Origin: Durusdinium trenchii
Lineage: Eukaryota > Sar > Dinophyceae > Suessiales > Symbiodiniaceae
DNA length: 64,000 nucleotides
Direction of reading: 5' to 3'
Assembly (NCBI GenBank): GCA_963970005.1
Contig: CAXAMN010003736.1
Coordinates: 54,578 to 118,577, forward strand
The first letter of the stretch is position 1. The number at the start of each line of letters is the position of its first letter. Below are positions 1 to 12,942 of this stretch, piece after piece. Under the pieces are notes generated by a model. It saw nothing but the letters and a program-made list of their open reading frames with translations. It was not told the DNA's origin and searched no databases. A program made the position numbers and the translations under genes.

Positions 1-1731
1 GTGCTCTCTTTGTCTCTCTTTGTCCCTCTCCCTCACTTTCCCTATCCTTCTCCTTCTTTCTCATAGTTATTATTCCAAAGGTTGTTGTTAGAGACTAAAG
101 GATTCCTCTTTGCTACTCCGCTGTCCCACCGATACGGGCAAGGGATGTTGCTGTTCTGAGCAGAACGGAGGAGGGAAACCGAAGAGGACACAGGATGTTG
201 CTGCCTGTCTACCTTGCCTTGCTGCTATGTTCAAGATGCAAGGCATGTTGTGGATTTTTATCTTGACCGCTACCACAAACCACCTTTCAATGGAAGAGCA
301 ACACTGCTATGTTTCATTCATTGCTAAGTTCATTTCCCAAAGAGAAAAGCCTTACTTGGGCAGGGCCCTTGCGCTTGACTACAAACCATTATGCCCATTT
401 GCCTGCTTTAATTCATTGCCTTGCCTTTTTAAGGACCAGACATGTTACCGCTCTGCCTTCTGACACAAAAGCACGATGGATATTAATCTTTATCCTGAAT
501 AGCCCTGTTTCCTTGGGAATTGGGATTGCAGAAAGTGCTGCTCTTCCTAAGGTATCTTTGATTGAAGAGGATGGGTGCGACTGCACTATTTCTTTCCCTG
601 GAAAGACTTAACAGGAATTAAGATGAAGAAAATGAGCAGGCCTGTTCCTACCTTTGCGCCTTACTACTTACTACTCTCCGTGTGTTAAGAAGAAAAGAAG
701 TGATATTATGCCTTGTCCTGCTTACTATCCTCTCTTTTACAAGAAGGCAATGGTGCTACTACTCTCTTCTTGCCACAAGGAGGCTACTGCATTTTATCTT
801 CAGTATGGCACTCCTCCTTCTCATGCTGTTCTTCCTTCCAGCAGAATATAGAGAAAGGTCTTAGTCCGCTCCTCCATCTTCCCAATTGCGCATTATTGCG
901 CTTTCATATGTCGGATCTTTTTGCTTTTTGCTACAAAAAGCAGCACTAAACTCCTCATCCAGTCGCCCGCCCTTCATAGGAATAATTGCAACACGCACTC
1001 TTACTTACCGCTCGTTTCGAAACTGCTCCCTCTGGCAGAAGAGGCCACTAAATTTTGCTACCAGAAACTTACCTCTTCTTCCTTTCTACGATCCATCGTT
1101 AAAGACAGTGGGTATGGAGTGGTATTACTTTGCTTCCATACTAGCCACACGTCTTGATGAGGACGAGGCACCTCTTTTTGAACAAACCCCTCCTGTAAAG
1201 AAGCGACCAGGATGTTATTACGCCACTGCCCTTGGTGAAAACGAGGCAAAGGATGTCACTTCGTCCTTCTATATCCTCTATATCCCTTTCGGGGACAACC
1301 AGGGCCCAGTGAAGACTCTGGTGGGTCCTTTTTCAAGAACGACCTCTTTGAACGACCACGACCAACCCTATCAACACACCGTCAAAACAATCCTATTCAA
1401 AAACGGGGGTCGAATGGGTTGTGCAGGTCTATCTAACTGCTTCATTCCGGTCTCATGGTTGACTGCCTCGATGGCGACTGCCTCAGAGACACTTCTCAGT
1501 ATCTTTCATCCAGTTCCTTTGCACTGAGAGCTATCCTTTCAGCAAGACCTCTATAGCCCCCACCTCACTTAATCGTTTTAATTCATTCCCCATGATTCTT
1601 ATGGGATGCCACACCTCCCAAAATCGTTGTTGATTCCATCTCTCCCCCCCAAAAAAAAGACACCTTCAAGCACAGGAAAGCTCCCCTCGGGTTTGGAGCG
1701 CATGGAGAAAAAACCACCTTCTCGCGGGAAG
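1..1731. other. Unassigned upstream region, pyrimidine-rich, degenerate internal similarity
   Basis: The first 60 bases are a nearly pure CT tract. The next 1.5 kb is less GC-rich than the rest. Loosely similar phrases recur, for example around 752-780, 1,119-1,152 and 1,213-1,246, where a short TA(C/T)TAC-containing phrase is followed by GCCAC or GCCACT and a purine-rich run. A + strand open frame at 886-1,527 crosses two of these phrases. I see no recognisable domain, so this may be a worn tandem repeat or an intron or 5' part of the LRR gene that follows. Confidence 0.35.
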
Positions 1732-4700
1732 GCCATGAAACCTGGGGCGGTCTGCTCTTCGCCGCGGCCGCCTTGATCACCTTCGTGGCCGCACGGAAGG
1801 TTCGTTCACCGCGTCGGTGCGGGGACGGGGACGGGGCGGCCGAACGTTCGGCGCGGGCGCCGCCTGGTCGGCGCGAAGAGAGGGTGTGTGTTTTAGTAGG
1901 GGGACCCTCTCAGCTCATGGGTAGACATGGTCTATAGTCCCTGGTGAAAAGGGGATCGGGATGCCTGGTCTCCAGATTTGATCGCAAATCTGAAAGATAA
2001 GCTGGTTCCTTTGCCTATAGGAGTTGCCCCTGTCACACCTGTGGAAGACTTTCCTCTCACTCCAAACACTTCGGGTTGGAAGGTCTACCATCTGGGGAAT
2101 CGACGCTTCGAAGATCTCGCCCTCGCAGCTCAACCAGCAGCTCGGCTTGGCGGGGTCAAGTCGTTTTGTTGGCTCGATTTTTCCCTCGCTTGGTCCTGAA
2201 TAGACCGGAAGAGGGTCTCAAGTGTTCTTGGAGGTCCTGAATCTGAATCTCTTTGAGGTCCATATTGACTTCGGAAAAGACCGTGTTTTCCGTTCAACTC
2301 CTCAGGAGACGACAGCAGACCTCGCAGACGAGAACGGAACCGGCGAGTCGGCGCTTCCACCGGTGGAGCACGTGGCGGTGTAGCCGAGCGCCGAGTGCGC
2401 GCGCGCCGTGCTGCGATGTGTGGAGCACGTGTTAAGAACCGAAGAAGAACATCAAAACAACGATAACCAGCTGTCAATGTGTGTGTCGTTCAATCTACAT
2501 GTCAAAATGTTTGAACATTCTAACTATAAGATTAAAAAAAAAACATCGAACACAAGTCTGAGCGCAAGTGATAGGAACCTCCGAGCGCCAGCGACGGCGC
2601 GTCGCTCGTCCAGCGACGGGCTGTGGGGAGCGCCGTTTGGAAGGCGGCCACCTCGAGGTGTGACCCGTTTGGCTCCAGGGTTTGACCTCCCAAAAACACC
2701 GCAGCAGGCATTCGCAGGGCAACCCAAAACGAGTTTGCGAGCACAGGAACCCCAGAACTACACCAAGAACTACCCGAACTACTCGAGGGCCCTGCGAAAC
2801 ACCAGCCGTTGCCGGCCTGGATTCCGGAAATCCCGTTAGCTGCACCGCGTGAGCCACGTATAGCTTGCTGTAGGAGTCGGTTTTTCCCGGTCAGTTGCCA
2901 CGATTCGGGTCACTAGACCTCTGAGCGATCCGACGATATTCTTTCATGAAGAAGTGAAGGGGCAGCTTCTTCAGTTCGTGACCGAACTTGAAGGTGACCC
3001 TACTCGTGACCCTACTCGGCTTCAGTGACCGAACCAACCAGGTTATCAAGGTGCAGTCACTTTGAAGAACCTGGGGGCTGGAATTTGGTTTGTGGAGGGC
3101 CTGGAAGCCAAGCTGTTTGGTTTCTGTCCGCGGGTACAGGCGCGAAACGCTCGGCTCGAGGGCCTTGAGGCCTGCAGGGTGGCCCTGGAAGAAGGCGGAT
3201 GTGAGGCCCAAAGGCTGAATCATCTCCCGTGTTCGGGGAGTTATGAAGTCATGAGGTTTTTCAGCCAATCCTTGGGCCGAGCATCAGTGCAAAAAAAAGA
3301 CAGGGGCCACCCTGCATCAAACATCCATAAGCATCCCAAATTGCCCAACTGTTCTTCGACTCCCAAATTTTTCGGCAGCGAACCAACATGGGGGAAGGAA
3401 GGAAATTCTACATCACAACGTATATTTCCCAATGGAACTGATCTTGTTTGGGAGACGGGTTTAGGTGGATGCTTGATTTTCTCAGCTGTTTCACAGGCTG
3501 GAGCAATTGGTAGACCTTCTGGCTGAGCCATGTTTGTCGGACTGCAGTGTTGCAGGCATGTACACGGAAGACGTTGCACTGTCCGAGACGAAAAGGGACG
3601 AAAGTCTTCAGACGGCAGGGTTTGCACGCCAGCGCTTTTTAAGAGAGAAACCGTCCAAAACGAGGGTTTTGGAGGTTTGAAAGGTATCACCAAGGGAGAA
3701 TCTCGTGATATCTCATACTGCTAGACTAGATCCATCCATCATCATCCATCAGATAAAATGGAATTCTATCTTGAACTCCTCTGCCTGTGCCCAGCTGAAA
3801 CTGGCTTCGCCACTTGTGAGTGTCGTCGCCATGTCGAGCGAGGACGCCAGAGTCTCAGAGTGGTTTGCTTTTTTTCGTTGGTTTTCAGGGAAGACCTTCG
3901 GTCAATTCCCGCCGCCAGTGGGTACAGGTAGCAAGCCTCCAAAAAAGAGGATCCACCTGTGATTCACCTGTCCCTTGGCTTTGGAAAAGGGGGGGGTCGG
4001 TCACCCCACTCGCGCGGCTTTCCGCGGAACCCGCGGAACACGGCGGAACCCGCGGAACACGAGCGCCGGGCGAAGCCGCGCCAGGCACTTGGGCCTCTCG
4101 CACGCCGTCTTGGGGGCCGAGGGCTTGACGAACCTGGCGAAGTGCATGGTGGTGAATCAGGCGGGAGGGCCCTCCATGGGAGCGAAGGGCCTGACTGGGG
4201 GGGAGCTTCGAACTGCTGCGGAAAGCCCCCACAAGAGAGTCCGATCCTGCTGGGCCTTTTCAGCTGTGCCAAAGCCTCCTGCCGAACTGGGACTGGTGGG
4301 ACGGGCGAACTGGGCTGCATAGTTGGAAGATCTAGGTATGACTGGAGTACTCAGGATGCTGGAGCTGCCTGCTGGAGATTGGTAGGCAAAAAGATGGTGG
4401 GTGGCCCACTTCCAGTGGGAGCAGAGCTTTGTCAAAGGGAGCGCTTTGTAACGGGGGGGGCCAGATGCGACACTGAAGCCACCGAAGCCAGGTGTCTGTT
4501 CGAAACTTGGAAAGTGTATAGTCCATGGCAAGTTACATACCAGGACCCTCCAAGGGGTGCCCAAAGGTAGTGTGGGGTAGTCCATGGGACACCCCGACAG
4601 GAGGGTCCTGGTATAGAGACTTCTTAGCGAAATTCCGTTCTTGGACGAACGGACGGACTCGCGTCGTCAGCAGTTGTGAGATACATCGAGTCAGATGGAT

Positions 4701-7700
4701 GTTCGGCAGGTCCCGAGGATCTGTTTATGGCCGAGATGTTCACGACAAGACAAGATGACAAGAGCTCCACGAGGTTTCGGTGGCTAGGGCTCCCCAAATG
4801 CAGTGGTTGAACAAAAAGAAACAGAACGATACCCAATGGGTGTCCTGTCTGAAGATCCTTTAGGGGCAGACAGGATGGTCTTGGTTTGTAGTTCACAGCC
4901 AGAAATTGAACCATGCAGCTGCATCTGCCTAGAGAATAGAACTACGTAGAATAGACTGAATGAGGAGACGACCCAAACTGGTCAGGGTCGCCAAACATGC
5001 CTTGGACCAGATCAATGCATTTTCCCTCCCTCCAAAGCTGAAAAAAGAAACAGCAAACGGATCTTCCTCAAACTAGAGAGTCACCAGCTCCTCTTCCCCA
5101 CCTGCTAGGCGAGGGTCTTTAGATGTTAAACGTGTTGCTCCATCCACCTCCACCCCTAGTACCATCCATCCGCCTTCCGTCCTTCCTGCCGGACGGTCCT
5201 CCTTTTTTTCCTGCCGTCTAAATCGCTCAGGGTGGGCGATCACTCGTTGTCTCACGTGTTTTCTTTCATCCCCCCGGAGACTTCGTCTCCAACCGGTCGC
5301 CGCCTACCGCTTCTCCCGCGTGAAGCGCGTTGGAAAACGGCTCCGCGTATACGCGTGGACAACCCCCAACCCGCCGTTTGCGGGGTCTGATGGAGGCGCT
5401 GCGGAGCCTCAACTTGTCCGGGAATCTCATGGACGAAGCGGTCGCTGCCGCCTGGGGCGTCGCCATAGGCCTGGCCTTGGGGGGTTCGGTTCGGCGAAGT
5501 GGTGGTGTTCCGTTCAGAGCTTCGGATGTGGTTGGTTTCCGGAAGGGTCTGATTTGGTGAGGTGTCATTTTGGATGGCAGCTTGGTGTTGTATTTCTATA
5601 TGTTTCGAGCTTTCAGACTATGTTATACGTCTTTTTTCGTTGAGTTGGGTGTATGGTTTGATGGTTTCGTTGATTGAAATAACTTTCCTCCCCTCTTCTT
5701 TTCCAGATCCCGCAAGCCGATGGAGCGAGTAGAGAGTGACCAGCTAGCTTTGGGGGGGGGTTGCCAGGTCTGGCACTGATGAGAAGAGTCAGCTATTGAA
5801 TCTTGAGAAGTCCTCACTAGATGAAGATGCTCAAGACATGTTGAACGAGGCGTGTTTCTTCATCCGCTCAAAAAAACGAACGACTCTTTATGGCGAATCA
5901 TGAAAGATTGCGTTGATCCATGAGTTCCTGCATGTTCCCGCGTTCCCGCGCACTCGATGGCACGGGAAGTGTCCAGACTCCAATATAAGGGTGTGTACCA
6001 AATAGAGATATTCCGCACTCATGACTCACGGGTGTGCATCTCTATCATGTACTAAATTTGCATAGAGATGATGAGAGATGGACCAAACCCAAACTTGACC
6101 GTCTTGCGCAGTACTACTCTTAAGACCTTTGTCCATCTTTGTCTCTTTATTTGGTTTACCCAGACGCTCATGGCTCATATGGAGGGGTCAGGGGTCTCAA
6201 ATCCCTACTTTTTGAGGGGACCAGTCGGACTGTGAACGGAGCGTTTGGGTCGATTTTTGGTCTCCAAAGGTTCTTTCGTGCAGGGATCAAAGCACAGCTC
6301 CGGCCATGGGGTTCCTCGGTTCGGCGTCCACACCGAACCGTGACTCCGCCGGTCGGTGCCGAACCACCGAACCACCTTCGATCGGCAGGCTGCAACAAGT
6401 CGCTCCGGCATTTGGTGCTCTGCGCCTGTCATATCACCGACGCCCGGTTTGTCCAAGAGAGTGTGTTTTTTAAGACGTGGTACCTAGTGGTACCTATGGG
6501 CTAGGCTGTAGAGTCAGAGCTTTTCAACCTCTCTAGGTCTGGTAAGACGTGGGTCCTGTGTTCAAAGTCTTTTCCTGCAAAGGGACGGGTGAACGTTTGC
6601 AGCTAAGAGGCAGGGTGAACGAATGCAGGGTGGTCGGCAGTGATTGAAGAAGCGGAGAAGTGGCAACAACATCAGTTTGCACCGTCCTTCTACCAAGCTC
6701 ACGGATGGTCTATTCTCATGAATGCATAGAAAGCCGCTGAACGCAGCATTCCAAAGAAAGTGCCTGAATAGTGGAATAGAAACCTGATGCCTACCATTGT
6801 TGAGATTGTATTGGCTCGGCATTCAGAATGTTGCATGGACTTTGGCATTGAATCCGGCGTTTTCCTAGCGATGTTGGACATAGGTGACCTGGTTCTTCAG
6901 TTCGTGACCGTCCTTGATCATCTGGTTTGAGGTCACTTACAGGCCTGTAACAGGGACTCCAAACAGGGACTCCAAAAAGGTCACGAACTGAAGAAGCTGG
7001 GATATAATGGGCGCCCGTGTTTCTTCAGTGAGACGTCATATTTGCCCCTAACTAAGAAGCGAGCAGAACGCCCATGCCCAGCTGAGTCAACACGAATGGA
7101 TGAGATATGATACCGACTCAAAACGCCCCAAGCGCTCTGCCCAAAGAATCTCTACCAATCCCAAGAACTACTAGTAGCCAGAAGCTACGACCGGTTGGAG
7201 GCCATCGCTAGTAGGTTGGAAGCCATTACTACTTGGGCTTTTCGCCTTCCAATGCCTACAGGGCGCCCTGTGTGGGCGCCTCGTCCGCCTCGGGCGCCTG
7301 CCGTCGTCCGCTCAGGACGCCTCCGGACTCCTGTTAGCACGCGGCCTCGCGCAGAACGAAGGCGACGGGGCTCAGCCCGGGTGATGCCCATCATGACCAG
7401 AGACGGGGAGAGAGACGTCTCATCGATGAGACGGGTGAAACGAACGTATATAACACATGTGGAACCAGTCTGAGAGAGATGATGTACATACTAAGCTTGA
7501 TCTTCTTAGGCTTTTGACACGAGCTTCTCACTCATTCGGGTGGGTGTGTGTGTGTGTGTCCACCCCTGGACAAAGGGTTTCGTCCAACTGATCCACTNNN
7601 NNNNNNNTGTGTGTGTCCACCCCTGGACAAAGGGTTTCGTCCAACTGATCCACTAGTCACTTATACCACCACCGTTTCACAAGCAGGGGTAATTTACGGA

Positions 7701-10700
7701 CAGATCTTGGACAATGACAAGTTTGCCGATACCGAGGGGCTGCCATACCGCATTTGCACATCCAAAGCATTGCAGCCAAGTGTGTCCCTCGCTTTTCTCT
7801 TCAACCGACCTCTCATGTTCTTCAGCGCCGACATCAACGCGCCGGGGGCGCAGATGATCCTTGAACTGTGTCCTTTGACGTGTCTCGTGGCGAGCCGTCG
7901 GCTGCACACGATTGATATCGGAGTGTCCAAAATCGTGACGATTGCTCAGAAAACATACTCTGTGGCGATCATCAAAGGAGAACCGGAACGCGTTCCGATC
8001 TCCGGGTCTGTTGAACAGGCTTAATTTCTCCGCTCGGCAGTCAAAATAAGTGTCAGCTTGCACCGCCCACATTAATTATATTATTGTTGATTTAATAATA
8101 TGATTGATGTGGGCGACCGGCCAGGCCTGTCACATCCAACCTGGCCCAACGAAGCTGGGATGTGACAGGGGAAGCACCAAAGGACGCTTTGGTGTGTACC
8201 TGCCACTTAACTTTTGCACAAGCTGTTCCACTCTTGGTTTGCTTCATGGTGGTTTCACGATACTTCCCCCAAACGTACTCGTCCCCAGCAGCTGCGCCGC
8301 CGGTTTGATTGCACAGCTTTGCAGCCGCGTCTTTCGAGTGCAATTGGAAACCATGTTCAACCATACTGTTTCAGCTGACTTTTCCACCTTGCGGTTCTTC
8401 GCCTTTCTTCCCATCGTGGTAACTGAGTCACTGAAAACCAATGTCAGAGTGTGTGTGTGTGTGTTCAAAAGAGAAAGCCTCAAGATGATGAAAAGCAACT
8501 GACCAATGCTTTGGGCAACCACTTCCAATTTCAAGGCGCGTCTTGCGTTGTCTTCTCACCTCAAATTGCCCAAAGCATCACTCAGTGTGTGTGTGTGTCA
8601 TCCAGTCCGAAGACAGGCTCTCGATTGGTCCTTTCCACAGCGCGATCGGTCCAAATGGCCACACCAAATCCCCCGAAAACCTTGGTTTCCCCAAACATCC
8701 TCGTCTCGTCTCGTCTCGTCCACCCGTGTCCATCTTCCAGGTGACCCTCATCGAGTCGCTGCACGTGGTCGCGACACGCGTTCGCCCCGCAACTCTCGCG
8801 TCGAGCGCGAGGCCTCGAGTCGCTCTCCTTGAGGGACAACGCCCTGCGGGACGCCGCCGCCGAAGCGCTCGAGGAGGCGCACGCGCGGGCGCGGCGCGCG
8901 GAGCGCATTCCGTGAAGGGCGGAGGAGGAAGATGACTCAACAGGAGAATAAAGGAAGCTGACCGGAGATGAACTCAGAGTCGAAGAGTCAAAGGTTAACT
9001 ATTTGTTCTGTTGGTTTTTTGGTGGGAGGGGCGATGGGAGGGCGCACCAAATCTGTTTTTTGGGAAGAAGTTGTGTGGGTTTGTCTAGCCGTGAAAGCAA
9101 CATGCAGTGCAGAAAGGAGCTCGGTACACGCATGTGAAGGCAGCCGTGGGAAAGAATGAGTTCAGAATGTGGGGACACCTGTGCCATGGTGAAGGTTTAC
9201 TGGGTTTACCGTAAGGGTTTCATGATTTTGGGAGTCACTCGCCCAAATGCCATAGACACAACCGGAAGAAGAAAGAATGGAGTTTGTTGGTGCACCTCCA
9301 AGACCGGGGTTTGGGAAGGCTTTGGAGAAAAACAGGGTGCGGTCCCTTCAATAGACGGGGTGTGCAGATGGACGAACGGTCAACACCATAGATTCCTCAA
9401 AAGTGATGTACCGTTCGAAAAGCTGTAGACCTCAAAAAAGGAGGCAGAAGATGTGAAGATATCAGATGTAATTCAACTCTATGCTTGGACATGCCAACCA
9501 GGCTTGTCTAGGCAAAGTGGCAGGCCCATCCGGGACACTCCTGGTAGATAGAATGTGCGACATACCGCCATGCTACTGACCACCGGCCCGACCCAAATCT
9601 GCGAATGGATCGTCAGAATCGACCCGATGGGCAAGGGAGTGGTTACCCTCACGTTGGAGTCATACCCCTCTGCATACCACAGACTAATGTTGGTGGTTCA
9701 AAACGGACCCTGCTGGTTCTCTCCCACCTGTCTTCCTGTTCATTCAGCGATGACCGAAGGCTTCAAGCCCTTACGGCCGTTGGAGAGTCCACGGCGTGCT
9801 TCGGACCGACGTCGCGCTCGCTCGGATGAGGCCCTGTTGCAGAACGGGAGCGTCGTCCAGTTGAATTTGGAGCTCAACAGCGCGGGAGCTCGGCACCAGG
9901 AGGTCGGCGTTTGAGCTACCGAACTGGACCCAACCCGTTCGTCATGGTTGGAAGAGGCGAAGAGGTAGAAGTTTACCGATGATTCATCTAAAACTACGCA
10001 GTAATTCGTCTGATATATTCTGATATATTCTGATGAGTATTCTGATGTTTTTGTTTGAGCTGCGGGAGCCAGACATGGACCGTTTTGGGCGGGAAGAACC
10101 GCTCCACCATGTCACATCATGTCGCCGGTGCATGGGGGAAGCCAGCTCCAAGCAGAAACACTAGAATGTGTCTCATGCCTGCAGCATTCCCAACCACTGT
10201 GTTTCTACTTGGATCAGAATTTCCTGACATATATTGATGTGGTGTTGCTCGGGACTGGATCTCCAGGCCTATCGGACGAATTTGTTGATGTGCTTGGGCG
10301 TTCCCACCAAAAAGCACGGAGGCGTTTGTATGTTCTTTTTGGAAGGTGAAATCGCACAGGCACAGGGTTCATGAGTAGCCTCTTGCTACTAGTAGTAATG
10401 GCCTCCAACCTACGACCCGCAATGGCCTCCAACCGGTCGTAGCTTCTTGTGTGAGTGTTCAGGATCAGAGAAAACACGCCTAGCAGCGTAGCGCCCTGAG
10501 GTATGGACCTGAGGTTTCTGATGAAGATCAAACAACTGGTGCGCCTGGGTGCCGTGCGCGGTGCGCCGGGTATAGCGTGTGATCATCGTGTGTTTTTGAT
10601 CTCCAGGCGTAAAAAAGTGAGCCTGGATACTGTCGTGCACGTCGTGGATGTGCACGCTCGGCTCTGTGGACGCTCTTCAGCTTGCTGCTTCCTCTCTCGG

Positions 10701-11745
10701 TGTGTGACATCGTTCAGCTGCGACCTTCTGCGTATCACCCGGTCCATCGATGTCCCTCGCACGGGGTACCTGGTAGTACGTGGGTACCTGCTTGGGCGCT
10801 TTCCAGAAGGGACAGAAGCAGCTGCCCTTCCAATGCTGTGGCATGGCTTCCAAGTGCCCACCTCCAAGGTTGTGAACATTGCTCAAAAAAGAAAAGTGCT
10901 TGCAGACTTGCGTTGGAGTGGTCGGTACTCCAGTTGGATGGTAGAATGGCTGGGGATCACTTGCGCACACAAGACCCTGTATCGGGATGGGCGCTGGTTC
11001 CTGGTTGGCTGCGTCAGGGGCATTGGCCACATGGGACCGTTCTTGGTGAATGATGAGCGTGGTCGATGATGATCTCTTGGGTCTGTCCAAATATTTGTAA
11101 CAGTCAGTAAACAATTACAGCATGCAAGTCTTCCGCATGGTCTTCGTACGCATCTCGCTTGTGGGCTCTTTGCTGCTCACCTCTTGACCATGACGAACTG
11201 AAGAAAGATCATGAAGAACAGATATATGAGAGTGACCCGTTTAGGAACCGATTTATTTGGGATGTTCCCGTTTCCTGAACATGACATGCTTATCTCGGCA
11301 ACCAAAGACTCTTACTTTCCTTTTGGGTGAGGCTTCTTAGTAGCACTTGCCCATTCTGACTGACTGCGAGGGCCCAGAAAGCGAAGCCCCTTTAGCATTG
11401 ATCCGAAATCAGTGGAATTCGGTAGATTTCGATTTCAGTCCCACTGAATGTCCACAGGTTGCATAAGTCCATTGACTCAAGTCTTGTTACAAGTAGTGAG
11501 ACTTGCCCGGTCTCTCCACGCTGACAGTTCATTTCAGTAAAGAACAGTACAGCAGTAACAGTATAGAGACGCCCCATATCTTCAGCAACTTAGAGACGCC
11601 CCATCCTGGTTTCGAGTCGATCGAGTCGACACATCAAACACCGCCCACCGGCTCGAAGCCGCAGTTGGAGCGCAACGACCAGATTCGGGAGAAGAGCTTG
11701 CCCGATCGCTATCGCGCCTATGCTGAAGCGAAGGTGGAACGGTGA
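1732..11745 (+). CDS. Leucine-rich-repeat protein (ribonuclease-inhibitor type) with N-terminal hydrophobic helix, about 10 exons
   Basis: Likely exons are 1732-1799, 2306-2377, 2575-2643, 3140-3213, 4085-4160, 5396-5434, 7316-7361, 8812-8876, 9831-9902 and 11665-11745 (TGA). Acceptors are AG|G except the last. Donors are GT, GT, GC, GC, GC, GA, GC, GC and GT, and phases agree at every junction. The first exon encodes a hydrophobic stretch (GLLFAAAALITFVAARK) that could anchor the protein in a membrane. Joined exons 5-9 give LRR units starting LGLSHAVLGAEGL, LNLSGNLMDDAS, LSLRDNALRDAA and LNLELNSAGA, spaced exactly 28 residues apart. That is the ribonuclease-inhibitor LRR period, and it independently supports the chosen splice sites. 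LRR proteins of this type bind other proteins; the partner is unknown. The last junction is the weakest: about five residues of the final repeat seem to be missing, so a micro-exon may lie between 9,903 and 11,664. The true start was not found and may be upstream of 1,732. Confidence 0.7.
4537..4615. repeat. Foldback element in LRR-gene intron
   Basis: A perfect 15-bp inverted pair (ATACCAGGACCCTCC at 4537-4551 and its complement at 4600-4615) encloses about 48 bases. It is probably a small non-autonomous element. Confidence 0.5.
6895..6993. repeat. Foldback element, CTTCAGTTCGTGACC family
   Basis: The arm CTTCAGTTCGTGACC (6895-6909) has its exact complement at 6979-6993. The same word occurs at 2968-2982 with a degraded partner. 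An inverted single copy, extended to about 24 bases, lies at 29302-29325. This is a dispersed short inverted-repeat family sitting in introns. Confidence 0.55.
7166..7245. repeat. Modular CTAGTAG-word repeat
   Basis: This short run contains the words for 'AGAAGCTACGA' and 'TTGGAGGCCATCGCTAGTAGG', members of the dispersed CTAGTAG-delimited family described at 52,271-52,727. Confidence 0.6.
7598..7607. other. Assembly gap (10 N)
   Basis: Ten Ns lie between two identical copies of a stretch of about 45 bases beginning GTGTGTGTCCACCCCTGGAC. The duplicated flanks suggest an unmerged overlap, so the real gap size is unknown and could be negative. Confidence 0.95.
7640..8024 (+). other. Unexplained open region, open on both strands, ending at a hairpin
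   Basis: A + frame runs from the gap to a TAA at 8022-8024 and ends in residues such as KIVTIAQKTYSVAIIKGEPE. The minus strand is also open over 7677-8072 and 7694-7930. No domain is recognised. The block looks compositionally different from the surrounding intron and ends just before two strong inverted repeats, so it may be an inserted element inside the LRR gene's intron. I cannot say which strand, if either, is coding. Confidence 0.3.
8064..8115. repeat. Long AT-rich hairpin
   Basis: A 22-base left arm (8064-8085, starting CGCCCACATTAATTA) pairs with 8094-8115 around the 8-base loop GTTGATTT. The only two departures would be G-T or G-U pairs. The lower stem is GC-rich and the upper stem is pure AT. 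It begins 40 bases after the stop codon of the preceding open region. Confidence 0.7.
8126..8169. repeat. Second hairpin next to the AT-rich hairpin
   Basis: CCTGTCACATCC at 8126-8137 pairs perfectly with GGATGTGACAGG at 8158-8169 across a 20-base loop. It lies ten bases after the AT-rich hairpin. Together they may mark the end of an inserted element. Confidence 0.6.
10378..10445. repeat. Modular CTAGTAG-word repeat
   Basis: Contains the words TTGCTACTAGTAGTAATGGC and CCTCCAACCGGTCGTAGCTT in the last intron of the LRR gene. Confidence 0.6.
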
Positions 11746-12942
11746 CCTTGCTAGGAGTAGCTTCTTGTTGGTAGCGATGCCAGGAGCCCCGAACGTAGCG
11801 TCCGAACGCTCCTAGTAGTAAGGCCAGGAGCCCCTAGTAGCTTCCTTGTTAGTTATAGGGATGGCCTCCAACCTACTTGCGATGGCCTCCACCTAATAGC
11901 GTCCTAATCCTAATTGTGCTCACATGTGGTGTGCGTGTCAAGCATGATACAGCATGACAACATGACCCTACCAAATAATGACATCTGAAGCTATCATGTC
12001 CAAGGTGCAAGAAACCACTATTCAGGTTGTCTTGGACACCTCTGTCTCGCTGTCGGGTTGTCCAACAAGTCACCAGAGGGTAGCTCTCTCTCTCCCTCCC
12101 TCCCTCTCTCTCTGCCCTGTCTCAGTCATTTGGACCGGAGGGTAGACCCTCCTACCCTCGTTCTGACCGTGATTTTGGAGGGGGAAGCCACCAAGCGACA
12201 GACCGCAGAGACTCTCACTGACCGCCGAAAGAAAGAGAAAAACATGAGGATTGGCCCAAGCGACCAAGCAAACATCGGCAGTTCCTAAAGCTGGGTCGAT
12301 GCAATTATGTAAATATTCCATGAGTGCAGAAGCCCCAGGTGGCCAAGAAGTTCACCATGAGGTTTGGGTGTTTAACTTTAGTGACATTGTTGATGCGTAG
12401 ATTTGGCCCACAAACTGAACAGGTCGTTTACATAATAATGAAGGCTATTGAAGTTGAATCGCTACTGCGGCGGTTTTGGTTTCTGCTGCGGATCATATAC
12501 CTCCAGATGCTGAATCCGCCACCTTAGTGGGTGTAAAGATGGTTCTCAGTTCCAAACCTGGACACCCAGTCCCAAGCAGAAGCACTTCTGGATGCATCCG
12601 AGCGGCGCAAGCGCCGGAACCGTTTCTGGTGTCCTTTTCTTTTGTTGGAGTAGAAACAAGAAGCTACTAGTAACAAGTGCATCGCGTCTAGTAACAAGTG
12701 CCTTACTACTAGGAACAAGAAGCTAGTAGAAACAATAATTTGGAGTAGGCCCGGTTCGAAACTAGTAGAAACAAGTGCCTTACTAGTAGTAACAGGTGCC
12801 TTACTAGTAGTAACAAGAAGCTATTAGGAACAAGTGCCACGCTACTAGTAACAAGTGCCGTACTAGTAGTAACAATGTTTGCTTTTGGTTGTCTTTTGTC
12901 CATGCTTTTCCAAGTCGCCCACCGAAATCCGCAAACTCTGAG
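11746..12942. other. Stretch between genes A and B: modular repeats and CT-rich tract
   Basis: No exon was recognised here. Modular CTAGTAG-word repeats lie at 11748-11905 and 12653-12878. The second is dense, with alternating units of about 20-24 bases built from TAGTAACAAGTGCC and AGTAACAAGAAGC. A CT/CCCT microsatellite lies at 12083-12114. A half-copy of the MITE-like family is just upstream at about 11082-11120, inside the last LRR intron. Confidence 0.6.

Noticed and set aside
886-1527. 213-codon + strand ORF near the left end
   Set aside because: It spans loosely repeated phrases and has no domain. I kept it only as part of the unassigned upstream region.
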